NCBI GenBank assembly: GCA_958352885.1
Contig: CATWQI010000005.1
Location: forward strand, 124,001 to 188,000
Direction of reading: 5' to 3'
From: an uncultured Duncaniella sp.
GTDB taxonomy: Bacteria > Bacteroidota > Bacteroidia > Bacteroidales > Muribaculaceae
Length of the DNA stretch: 64,000 nucleotides
The translations under genes and the position numbers were made by a program. Position 1 is the first letter of the stretch. Every line of letters starts with the position of its first letter. Below are positions 16,125-25,400 of this stretch, piece by piece. The notes under the pieces were generated by a model. The model was not told the origin of the DNA and ran no database searches. It saw nothing but the letters and a program-made list of their open reading frames with translations.

Positions 16125-17336
16125 GTGAACAGAAGTACTTATGATATACGCAGAGTAAGCATCATTACTTTATTGGTGGTGTCTGTCATTTTTGTATTCG
16201 TATTTCTGTTCTATTCAGATTCGCTTGTCAAGGATTTGTCCTCCCAGGAAAGAGCCAGAATGCAGACATGGGCAGATGCCACCAGAGAGATAATCAACAG
16301 CTCTTCCGGTGGAAATTCCGGCTCAGATTCTTCAATGGGATTTCTATTGTCTATTATAGAGGGGAACACCAATATTCCCGTACTCCTGACAGATAATCAA
16401 GGTGATATAATAATGCATCGGAATTTTAATCTGCCTGAAGAAGTTGACTCCGCAACGCCATTATTTATCAGTGACATCAATCGGGCCTATCTACATAAAA
16501 AGCTATTGCGTATGCAAGATACCTCCAATGTGATAGACATAGATTTAGGCGAGCACGGACGACAGCACCTCTATTACGAAGATTCAGAATTGCTTAAAAA
16601 ACTAAGTTTATACCCTTACGTCCAACTTATAATCCTGTTAATATTCATCCTGATAGTATACTATGCAGTGTCATCCTCCAAGCAAGCAGAACAGAATAAA
16701 ATTTGGGTCGGATTGTCAAAAGAGACCGCACACCAGCTTGGCACACCCATATCATCACTAATGGCATGGATATCCATACTTGATGAAATGGATATTGACA
16801 AGGAGGTCGTATGCGAGATGGACAAGGACATCAAGCGGTTGTCGATGATTGCCGCCAGGTTCTCCAAGATAGGCTCAGCTCCATCAATGGAAACTGAGAA
16901 TTTGAATGATATTGCAGTCCGAGCCGCAGAATACATGTCAAACCGGATTTCAAGCAAAGTAAAATTTGAGATAGAACCGTGTTCCGACATGCAGAATGTC
17001 AGCTTATCTCCTCCCCTAATGGCATGGGTAATCGAAAATCTAATTAAAAATGCAGTCGATGCCATGTCCGGTGAAGGCAAACTTAACCTCAGCATATACC
17101 GTTACGGTAATTACGCAGCCATTGATATCACTGACACAGGAAAGGGTATTCCCAAAAAGAACCAGACCAAGATATTTAAACCGGGCTTTACTACCAAGAG
17201 CCGCGGATGGGGGCTTGGGCTGACACTGGCTAAACGAATTGTAGAGGAATATCACGGAGGCAAAATTTTTGTAAAAAAATCAGAACTTAGGCAAGGTTCC
17301 ACGTTTACAATATTATTACCTATTATAAACGTGTAA
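16125..17336 (+). CDS. Membrane sensor histidine kinase (orphan)
   Basis: A 403-residue kinase with membrane segments at about 13-31 and 165-182 enclosing a short periplasmic region of about 130 residues. The cytoplasmic part has an H-box KETAHQLGTPISSLMAW with His203, an N-box NLIKNAVDAM, and ATP-lid motifs DITDTGKGIP and GWGLGLTLAKRIV. The AHQLGTP form of the H-box is typical of a Bacteroidetes histidine-kinase group. No response regulator is encoded nearby. It uses a GTG start 34 bases after the fumarase terminator arm, and I found no good promoter in between. prmC, recX and comF follow closely on the same strand. Confidence 0.9.
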   Translation: MNRSTYDIRRVSIITLLVVSVIFVFVFLFYSDSLVKDLSSQERARMQTWADATREIINSSSGGNSGSDSSMGFLLSIIEGNTNIPVLLTDNQGDIIMHRNFNLPEEVDSATPLFISDINRAYLHKKLLRMQDTSNVIDIDLGEHGRQHLYYEDSELLKKLSLYPYVQLIILLIFILIVYYAVSSSKQAEQNKIWVGLSKETAHQLGTPISSLMAWISILDEMDIDKEVVCEMDKDIKRLSMIAARFSKIGSAPSMETENLNDIAVRAAEYMSNRISSKVKFEIEPCSDMQNVSLSPPLMAWVIENLIKNAVDAMSGEGKLNLSIYRYGNYAAIDITDTGKGIPKKNQTKIFKPGFTTKSRGWGLGLTLAKRIVEEYHGGKIFVKKSELRQGSTFTILLPIINV

Positions 17337-17369
17337 TAGGATTTGATTCGTGGTATAAATTGACAGAAT

Positions 17370-18215
17370 ATGATATTAAATGATTTATTGCAAGGAGCGC
17401 AGGATAGACTGACACCTCTATACGGTAGCGGAGAAGCCAAATGGCTTGTACGTACGATAATCGAACATGTCAAAGGATGGAACCAGGTCGAGATTTCTCT
17501 CAGACGTAATGAAGATATGTCTGATTTTATTGTCGGGAGGGTCAATGATGCCGTTGACAAGCTACTCGGCAGTGAGCCTGTACAATATATTTTTGGCGAC
17601 ACATATTGGTATGGGATGACATTAAAAGTCACTCCTGATGTACTGATACCTCGACCTGAAACCGAGGAACTTGTTGACATGATTGTAAAAGAGAACAAGT
17701 CCCAGGATTTGAAAGTGCTGGATATATGTACCGGTTCAGGATGTATTGCGATTGCTCTCGCCAAAAATCTGCCATACTCCGCTGTGCGTGGTGTGGATAT
17801 ATCTGCCGCAGCCCTTGATGTTGCAAGGCAAAATGCAGATCTGCAACATACAAAAATCGATTTTCAGGAAAATGACGCTCTTTCAATGAAGGCTGATACA
17901 AAAGAGGAGTATGACATTATTGTTTCAAATCCTCCATATATAGTTGAAAGTGAAAAGAAGAATATGTGCGCAAATGTGCTCGATTACGAGCCTCATCTTG
18001 CCTTGTTTATTCCGGATGACGAACCATTGAAATTCTATAAGGCTATATCAGAGTATGCTATTGATTCGTTAACAAGTCAAGGCAAATTGTACTTTGAAAT
18101 CAATCCGCTATTTTCAGACCAACTTACCAAAATGCTTTCCGCCCAAGGATGGAATGATGTACAGATATATCCCGACATGTATGGAAAAAAAAGGTTTGCC
18201 AGAGCAGTAAAATAA
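17370..18215 (+). CDS. prmC: Peptide chain release factor N5-glutamine methyltransferase
   Basis: Methylates the glutamine of the GGQ motif in release factors RF1 and RF2. The 281 residues show the PrmC N-terminal helical domain, the linker PVQYIFGDTYWYGM and VLIPRPETEELV, the SAM-binding motif VLDICTGSGCIAIALA (about residue 115) and the catalytic NPPY motif in IIVSNPPYIVESE (about 188). It starts 33 bases after the kinase and precedes recX by 27 bases, so it is probably the second gene of an operon. Confidence 0.95.
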   Translation: MILNDLLQGAQDRLTPLYGSGEAKWLVRTIIEHVKGWNQVEISLRRNEDMSDFIVGRVNDAVDKLLGSEPVQYIFGDTYWYGMTLKVTPDVLIPRPETEELVDMIVKENKSQDLKVLDICTGSGCIAIALAKNLPYSAVRGVDISAAALDVARQNADLQHTKIDFQENDALSMKADTKEEYDIIVSNPPYIVESEKKNMCANVLDYEPHLALFIPDDEPLKFYKAISEYAIDSLTSQGKLYFEINPLFSDQLTKMLSAQGWNDVQIYPDMYGKKRFARAVK

Positions 18216-18242
18216 ATAACGACACACTTTTGCAAATAAATC

Positions 18243-18743
18243 ATGCCCCAGAAAAAAGCAATCACAATAGAAAATGCGATGACCAAAGCTGCATCCTTAT
18301 GTGCCGGATGTGAGCAGTGTTCTCCCGATATAATAAAGAAACTTACCCATTGGGGGCTGTCGGCAGATGGAATACATAAAGTAGTGAGTGAATTGAAGCG
18401 TCTTAGATTTCTTGACGACGAGCGCTTTGTGCGAGCTTATGCGCATGACAAACTTCATTTCAGTGGCTGGGGAAAACGTAAGATTACTCAAGGTTTGTGG
18501 GCTAAGCGGCTCCCAAGGGATATTATCGAGCAAGCTTTTGATGATATTGAGGATGATGAATATAAGACAATAGCAGTAAAAGTCATCAAGTCAAAAATTC
18601 CACACATTAAAGAAGGACTCCAGAGCTACGAAGGGAAAATGAAACTTCTGCGGTTTGGAGTACAACGAGGATTTGAAGTAGCACTCATTGCGGCTATAAT
18701 AAAAAGAATTGCAGCCGGAATGAAAAACAATGATGAAGAATAG
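18243..18743 (+). CDS. recX: Regulatory protein RecX
   Basis: A 166-residue RecX-family protein, which binds RecA filaments and modulates recombination. Three-helix RecX repeats are recognisable: LTHWGLSADGIHKVVSELKR, then FLDDERFVRAYAHDKLHFSG, then WGKRKITQGLWAKRLPRDII. Its end overlaps the comF start by 14 bases, indicating translational coupling. recA itself is not in the window. Confidence 0.88.
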   Translation: MPQKKAITIENAMTKAASLCAGCEQCSPDIIKKLTHWGLSADGIHKVVSELKRLRFLDDERFVRAYAHDKLHFSGWGKRKITQGLWAKRLPRDIIEQAFDDIEDDEYKTIAVKVIKSKIPHIKEGLQSYEGKMKLLRFGVQRGFEVALIAAIIKRIAAGMKNNDEE

Positions 18744-19455
18744 CTCATTAAAATATATCAGATTATGGGGACGGGACTTGCTAAATGTAATCATCCCTGA
18801 TTTATGTACTGTTTGCCATACATCCCTGGTAAATGGCGAGGATATACTGTGTCTGAAATGCCTGATGGATTTACCACGCACAAATCTGTATAAAACACAA
18901 CCTAATATCATTCACGAACGCTTGATTTCACTATCATCACCGATTGAGCGAGCGTCTTCAATGTTCTGGTATTATCGAGAGAATAAATTCGCTTCTCTTA
19001 TCCATGATGCAAAGTATCATAATCGGCCCAAAGTAGCAAGGATACTGGCACAGACTCATGCAATTGAATTAGACTCGTATTCATTCTTTGACGGAATTGA
19101 TGCCATTCTTCCGGTACCAATGTATTGGGCAAAAAAACTGATGCGTGGATACAATCAGGCAGAAGTAATAGCCGGTGGGATAAGCGATATCACCGGGATA
19201 CCTGTTTCAGACAAGCTCTCTTCCATCAGGTATCATTCATCTCAGACAAGAAAGGGGGCTATGCAGCGACATGAAAACTCCAAAAGAGTCTATGCAGTCA
19301 GAGCCCCGGAGGACCTTGACGGAAAACATATTCTCCTTGTCGATGATGTAATCACAACCGGGGCAACGTTGGTCGCATGCATGGATGCGATACATAAAGT
19401 ATGCCCATCAACCCGTTTCAGTGTGTTTTCTCTTGCGCTTACGCATCTAAGATAG
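18730..19455 (+). CDS. comF: ComF-family phosphoribosyltransferase-like protein
   Basis: A 241-residue ComF-family protein. An N-terminal zinc-ribbon-like part (about 15-45, with CTVCHTSL and ILCLKCL) is followed by a phosphoribosyltransferase fold with the PRPP-binding motif HILLVDDVITTGATLVAC (about residue 197). ComF relatives act in uptake of transforming DNA, although many bacteria not known to be competent retain the gene. It overlaps the end of recX by 14 bases. Confidence 0.9.
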   Translation: MMKNSSLKYIRLWGRDLLNVIIPDLCTVCHTSLVNGEDILCLKCLMDLPRTNLYKTQPNIIHERLISLSSPIERASSMFWYYRENKFASLIHDAKYHNRPKVARILAQTHAIELDSYSFFDGIDAILPVPMYWAKKLMRGYNQAEVIAGGISDITGIPVSDKLSSIRYHSSQTRKGAMQRHENSKRVYAVRAPEDLDGKHILLVDDVITTGATLVACMDAIHKVCPSTRFSVFSLALTHLR

Positions 19456-19532
19456 CTACAGAATTTCCTTTTTAAACCAATAACCTATCCAAAGTGTTGA
19501 ATAATCTGTAGGAATTACAAAAAAACTCTTTG

Positions 19533-19540
19533 TAATTTTG
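19533..19540 (+). promoter_or_regulatory. -7 element next to the BamA-like gene start, overlapped by an inverted repeat
   Basis: TAATTTTG ends 5 bases before the ATG at 19546, which predicts a leaderless or nearly leaderless message. The inverted repeat ATTACAAA (19514-19521) / TTTGTAAT (19529-19536) overlaps it and could be an operator. Confidence 0.45.
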
Positions 19541-19545
19541 TGACA

Positions 19546-20730
19546 ATGTTTCAACTGTCAAAATTCATATTGCCCCTTACATTTACTACTCTATCTCTAT
19601 CAGCAGAGGTGGCGATGGCTTCTCAGCCTAATAATTCCGGAAATCCGGTTGTGACCGGCAACGACACTATCACATCAAATAAAAATGTAATCAGCCGAAT
19701 TATCGATTATTTCGATTCTTCGAATAAAAAAGAATTGACTCGTCATCCGGATTTTTCTGTGCTTGGAGGGCCTCACTATTCCAGTGAAAAGGGACTGGGG
19801 CTCGGATTGGTGGTTGGCGGGATATATTCGACTGAACCAGCCGATAGCCTTCTGCCGGCATCCAACATTTCGCTGGTTGGCGATATTGCCACCAAGGGGT
19901 TTTATCTGGTAGGAATCAGAGGCGCACATGTATTTCCTACAAATTCACGGAGAATCAATTATTCAGCCTCCTTTGAATCATTTGCGACATATTTTTGGGG
20001 AATAGGATATGCAGCCGGAAATAACGACAGCAACAAGACTAAATATAAGCAGCTGAAATCCGATATTTCCGCAGATATGGAGTGGCGTCTGATAAATGGT
20101 CTGTATCTCGGACCGGCTGTCAGGTACCTTCATGTCAATGCTACGGATATCCATGACGAAAGTGTCTGGGATAATTACCCACATTCGATATCGTCTATTG
20201 CATTCGGAGGCAGATTACAATATGATTTACGTGATAATCTTACGGCACCAAACAAGGGACTACTCCTGGAAGTCACACAACTGTTTTATCCAAAGTTCAT
20301 CGGCAATGGTAATGCATCGTTCTGTTCTACGGAAATTGCAGCCAATAAATATGCCGTAGCATGGAAAAACTCGGTAATAGCCCTTAGGGCACATGCCATG
20401 TTCACTTACGGACATACCCCATGGAGTGCGATGGCATATATCGGAGGCTCGAATATGCGAGGGTACTATGAAGGGCGATTCCGAGATAAAAACGAGATGG
20501 ATTTTACTGTTGAGCTCCGGCAGCATCTATTTCGTCGTAGTGGTGTGGTTGCATGGCTGGGCGTGGCCACAGTATTTCCCTGCTTCAAGGAGATTCAGGT
20601 CAGGAAACTGCTTCCAGAGTGTGGCATCGGTTACCGATGGGAATTCAAGAAGAATTCCAATGTCAGAATTGATCTTGGATTTGGTAAACATTCTACCGGT
20701 TTTATGTTTGGTTTGAATGAAGCATTTTGA
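19546..20730 (+). CDS. BamA/TamA-family outer-membrane barrel protein without POTRA domains
   Basis: A 394-residue outer-membrane protein: signal peptide (about 1-25), a short linker with a coiled segment (NVISRIIDYFDSSNKK), then a beta-barrel that starts around SVLGGPHYSSEKGLGLGLVVGG. The barrel shows the family's alternating strands, RLQYDLRDNLTAPNKGLLLEV and a GSNMRGYYEGRFRDKN segment resembling the conserved VRGF/Y-type loop-6 motif. It ends in an aromatic residue (EAF), as expected for Bam-inserted barrels. There are no POTRA repeats, unlike BamA or TamA. The ATG was chosen over an in-frame GTG two codons upstream. It precedes a phosphoethanolamine transferase gene by 33 bases. The cargo, if any, is unknown. 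Confidence 0.82.
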   Translation: MFQLSKFILPLTFTTLSLSAEVAMASQPNNSGNPVVTGNDTITSNKNVISRIIDYFDSSNKKELTRHPDFSVLGGPHYSSEKGLGLGLVVGGIYSTEPADSLLPASNISLVGDIATKGFYLVGIRGAHVFPTNSRRINYSASFESFATYFWGIGYAAGNNDSNKTKYKQLKSDISADMEWRLINGLYLGPAVRYLHVNATDIHDESVWDNYPHSISSIAFGGRLQYDLRDNLTAPNKGLLLEVTQLFYPKFIGNGNASFCSTEIAANKYAVAWKNSVIALRAHAMFTYGHTPWSAMAYIGGSNMRGYYEGRFRDKNEMDFTVELRQHLFRRSGVVAWLGVATVFPCFKEIQVRKLLPECGIGYRWEFKKNSNVRIDLGFGKHSTGFMFGLNEAF

Positions 20731-20763
20731 CCATTTACAACAGCAAAATAAGATACGATTTTT

Positions 20764-22407
20764 ATGATTCAGAAAATACTTTTTTATATATTCATCATAT
20801 CTCTGATAATTCCTAACCTCTGGCTTTCGATCGTAGAGCCAATGAGTGTCTATGCTTCAATCACCAATGTGATTTTACCTTTTGGAGTGATGTACCTACT
20901 TATGTCTCTCTCCCGTCATATAGGTAAATCTATCTGGCTGATGTTCCCTTTCGTATTCTTAGCGGCATTTCAGATTGTTCTACTGTCACTGTATGGCAGA
21001 AGCGTGATTGCGGTAGACATGTTTCTGAATATTGTAACCACCAATAGTGCCGAGGTCATGGAGCTACTTGACAACATGCTCCCGGTTTTAGGCTTGGTAT
21101 TTTTAATTTATCTTCCTCCATTGATACTGGGAATCATCTATATCAGGCGGAGAGTCCTTCTCTCCGATTATTTTATTAGGAGAAACAGAATCGTAGCGGC
21201 ATATGTAGCTGGTGTAGGTATATTTATGCTTGGATTATGTTATTGCACTGGCAACAGTTACTCGGTAAAATTGAATCTTTTCCCGGTCAATGCCATATAT
21301 AATGTTTATCTTGCGTGTGACAGAACAATCAAAACGTCTAATTACGCCAACACATCTGCCGGATATAAATTTGGGGCGACAGCAACACATTGCAAGGAGG
21401 AAAGAGAACTTTACCTCCTGATAATTGGTGAGACATCAAGAGCCGCCAACTGGCAAATGACCGGTTACAAGAGGGAGACTAATCCGAGATTAAGCCGTCA
21501 GGAAGGTATCTTATATGCCAAACAAGCCATGAGCGAGAGCAATACAACTCACAAAAGTGTGCCAATGCTTCTCAGCACTGTAGATGCCACTACATTTGAC
21601 AAGGAGATATACCGAGCGAAAAGTGTCATAACCGCATTTAAGGAAGCTGGCTTCGCGACAGCTTTTATATCTAACCAACGCTATAACCATTCCTTCATTG
21701 ACAGTTACGGATTTGAAAGCGATACTGTCATCTTCATCCGTGAAAATAGATCATCGTTGCTGCAGGCTCAATGCTGTTATGATGATGAATTGCTCCCCGT
21801 TCTTGATAATATTTTATCTGCCGAGCATAAAAAGCAGCTGATAGTACTGCACACCTACGGCTCCCATTTTAATTATCAGGACAGATATCGGGACACAATG
21901 GCTAATTTCAAGCCGGATGATTATAGTGAAGCCATGAAAAATGAGAGGGACAGGCTCATAAATGCCTATGACAACACCATAGTGGCTACTGATTATTTTC
22001 TGTCGGAGTGCATATCTCGACTGGACTCCATCGAAGGATTAACAGGTGGGCTGCTATATACCTCTGACCATGGTGAAGACATATTTGACAATGGTTCGTC
22101 CCGATTTTTGCATGCCTCTCCCCTCCCAACTGTATATCAGCTACACGTTCCTATGATTGGATGGATGACAGACCGATATCGGGAAGTTTATCCGTCTCAA
22201 TGGGCAGCGGCATGCATGAACTTTAACAAAGAAATCTCAACATCCCGCTCTTTCTGTCCTACTGCTCTGCAAATGGCAGGGATAGAAACCGAAAAATGTG
22301 ACACAACGGCATCAATGATGTCCACCAAATACAGCCCCCGTAAAGCTCCGCTATATCTGTCAGACCATAACACACCGGTTCTACTATCTGACATTATCCT
22401 GAAATAA
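20764..22407 (+). CDS. Phosphoethanolamine transferase (EptA-like, sulfatase family)
   Basis: Inner-membrane enzyme of 547 residues that transfers phosphoethanolamine from phosphatidylethanolamine, most likely to lipid A. About five membrane helices occupy residues 1-170, followed by a periplasmic alkaline-phosphatase-like domain. Metal and catalytic segments are visible: IIGETSRAANWQMTGYKRET (about 221), the predicted nucleophile Thr in SNTTHKSVPML (about 260), and the metal site YTSDHGEDIFDNG (about 434). Lipid A modification of this type lowers negative charge and can protect against cationic peptides. It follows the BamA-like gene and ends 3 bases before the convergent tamB gene. Confidence 0.9.
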   Translation: MIQKILFYIFIISLIIPNLWLSIVEPMSVYASITNVILPFGVMYLLMSLSRHIGKSIWLMFPFVFLAAFQIVLLSLYGRSVIAVDMFLNIVTTNSAEVMELLDNMLPVLGLVFLIYLPPLILGIIYIRRRVLLSDYFIRRNRIVAAYVAGVGIFMLGLCYCTGNSYSVKLNLFPVNAIYNVYLACDRTIKTSNYANTSAGYKFGATATHCKEERELYLLIIGETSRAANWQMTGYKRETNPRLSRQEGILYAKQAMSESNTTHKSVPMLLSTVDATTFDKEIYRAKSVITAFKEAGFATAFISNQRYNHSFIDSYGFESDTVIFIRENRSSLLQAQCCYDDELLPVLDNILSAEHKKQLIVLHTYGSHFNYQDRYRDTMANFKPDDYSEAMKNERDRLINAYDNTIVATDYFLSECISRLDSIEGLTGGLLYTSDHGEDIFDNGSSRFLHASPLPTVYQLHVPMIGWMTDRYREVYPSQWAAACMNFNKEISTSRSFCPTALQMAGIETEKCDTTASMMSTKYSPRKAPLYLSDHNTPVLLSDIILK

Positions 22408-22410
22408 TGT

Positions 22411-25400
22411 CTATTCTTTTTTCTTACGCACGATAACACCATCCGACGCAGGCTCAATTGACATTGAGTCTGTCGTTTTTTGAGGCGGTATCGAATCTGA
22501 ATCCTTTGAATCGGATTGAGATTCGTCCTTTTTCCTCCTTCGAAGAAATGAGAATATATTGTCAAAGTCACGTTTGAAGACTATTCCGACACCTTGCGTG
22601 GTAAGCGCACTTTTAAGATAATAGTTTTGGTCATTATACCTGTTATATGCCTTTAGCTGGATAGTGCCGGCACGATTGAGCAAATACCGGATATCAAAGT
22701 CTCCGATAAAGCTGTTGTTGTTTAGGGACTTATCCCGATAGCCGAAATTACCATTAAACAGTAATCTGTTGTTTAACAGATGGCTTGACAATGCCACATC
22801 GACCTCTACGTCCGAGAAATCGCCACGGTCACTACGGATAGTCGGTGCTATGCTCCAGTTATCGCTTAACTGACCGAGCATCGAACCGAGCCTGGAGGAT
22901 ATGGTGGAGGATGCCACTGACACGAGTTCATTGCCATGAGTAGTCGACATATAATCAGGTGTATAGAACCTATTCAATGCGAGCAGATAAATAATCTGCC
23001 GGTTCATCATGTCCTCCGTCGAGACAATTGAACGTACTTTTCGGTATGTATCACGTGTCAAAGTAGGGAAATCAAGGTCAAATGACAGTTCCGGTTGCCT
23101 CATGTCACCCCTTACTTTCAATAAGGCCTCTACCGGGACATTTGTACGGTTGAGCTCTTTATCCTCAAGGAATGATTCGTCAAGGTCGCTTAGATTTGCG
23201 TTTACCGTGTGGCTTGCTTCAATGTTGAGCTGTGCGGCATATGGGTCGCCAAGGAATGAAATACGACTCCCTTCCTTAATTGTAAAATCCTTTATTATTA
23301 TATCCTGAAGCGTGAAGTTATATGAGCCCTGCTGTAATGTATAATCCCCATACATACGTAAATCACCGTCAGAGCTATATGTCATGCGTAAATGGCCGGC
23401 ACCATTAGCCACAATCTTATCCCCTCCTACAGGGTCCATTATCAGATTCATCGTGGCAGCAGGCGTAATATCCACATTGAACTCCATAGCATAAAGTGAC
23501 GGGTGAATTTCCTCCTTCCTTATCCGTTCCTTAAGTTGCCGTACTATCAATGGAGGCGCAGTCAGTGCTGCGATTGAATCCTTTTTCGCTGCGTCACGGT
23601 CCCGGAGAGTGATGAAATCATATTCCATAGCATTCTCGGTATCACTAAGTACAAATGTGAACGTTGATTTTGGAGCAGTGGTCATAGTGACTCCGATATC
23701 CACTTTCCCCGGGACTCCTGTCACAGTCGCACTACCGTTTCCAAATATTTTTCCATACCATGGATTCTCAGACGTACTCTCATCCACATTGTATACTAAT
23801 AAATCCTTCGCTTTTGTAACACGGAATTGGAAAGACGGATTATGGAAATATTCGTGTGAGACATAACCGTCGAGTTGAGCTGTATTACCATACATATCTT
23901 TCAGTTCAACATCACTGAATTTTATTTCTCCAGGAGATATATGTACTGCACTTGACGTGGTATACGTCGTGTTTGTGAAATCAAGCTTCATGCTCAAATC
24001 ATTGAGATATATGTCGCCGGTCATATCCAAATCCTTGAATGTTCCGAAAAGATGAGCGGAACCTGTTACATCACCCGATATCTTGGATGTGAATGCCGCC
24101 ATAAAAGGCAACATAAACCCGACCGGAGCCTTGTTTGCTTTAAAATCAAAGTCAAGTTCCTCGCTAAACGGTCGTATGAAACCATGAATAAGCGATTTCT
24201 CACCGTTACGTTGCGATATAACAGCATCAATGCCGATTGATTTTGAATTGTTGTCCCAATAACTCTTGATATCCCCGTCACCCATCTCGCAGAAATTATA
24301 TTTCAAAGATTCGACACTAAGACGTGGAGTATATAACACCGGTTCCTTGGATAAGAGTGCCGACCCGTAAAAATCGCCGGTCGCACGCCCACCAAACATA
24401 ACAGCTTCGCCGATATTAAGGGTCTCGAATATATAGTCAAGGTCTATGCTGTTTAGCGAGATTACTACTCTGTCTGTTGAGTCGGCAGATGCCACACCAT
24501 TTATGCTCAATGACTGACCTGCCCGACCACCTCCGAAATCTGTAATCTCGACACGGTTTGGCGCAATGCCGATATGCCCGGGATTAACAGTCCATGCCGA
24601 ATCATTAAACACGAGTTGTGTGGGATGGAAATCTATGTCTGCATGAAGCCCTGGAGAATCAGCCATACGATTAAACGATGTAAGGAAACTTATATCTCCA
24701 TGAAAATCTTCCTTCCTATCTATTTTCCACTTTATGTCCGTAAATGTTGTATCTGAGCCTCCTTCCGACATAAGGTTTACATTCATTGATCCATTTTTCG
24801 TAGGGAATGTCGTAACAAATGTAACTATCGACGAATCAACCACAGCATCAAGGGACAAACTTAATTTAGTGTTCTCAATGAGTTTGTCTTTCTGCCGGAG
24901 ATAAGGCGCATCCATATTGACGAATAACGAACTGTCAACTGTATTTATATCCGCTGTGAGCGACACCGGATAAATCACATCAACCGGTAATTTGAAGAAT
25001 CTTGACAGCATGGTGTCCTCCTTTACCTTCAGCTCCATTTTGAATGTTGATTCCGGCGCGTCAGCTAAATATTTTGATGCCACGACTGACGGATATACCG
25101 AAGAAACAAGATTGACTATTTTTCCGGGAAGTTTTGAAAACGAAAAATGTCCCGAGATGTCGGCATCTATAGGCGTGCTTCTAAGTGAAATGTATCTGAT
25201 TGAATCATCAACGGCTGACTCGATATCTATTTCCGGGATTCGCAACTCCCGTCCGGACTCCTCCGATACGAAATTCACATCTTCCATTTTTATCCATCCG
25301 GTGAGGTTGTCAATATCTCGTCCTGATACTGACGCATCAGCCTGGAATGAAAGAGTGAATGTTTGATAATTCCCGGTGACAAAGGGATAGAGATCTATCC

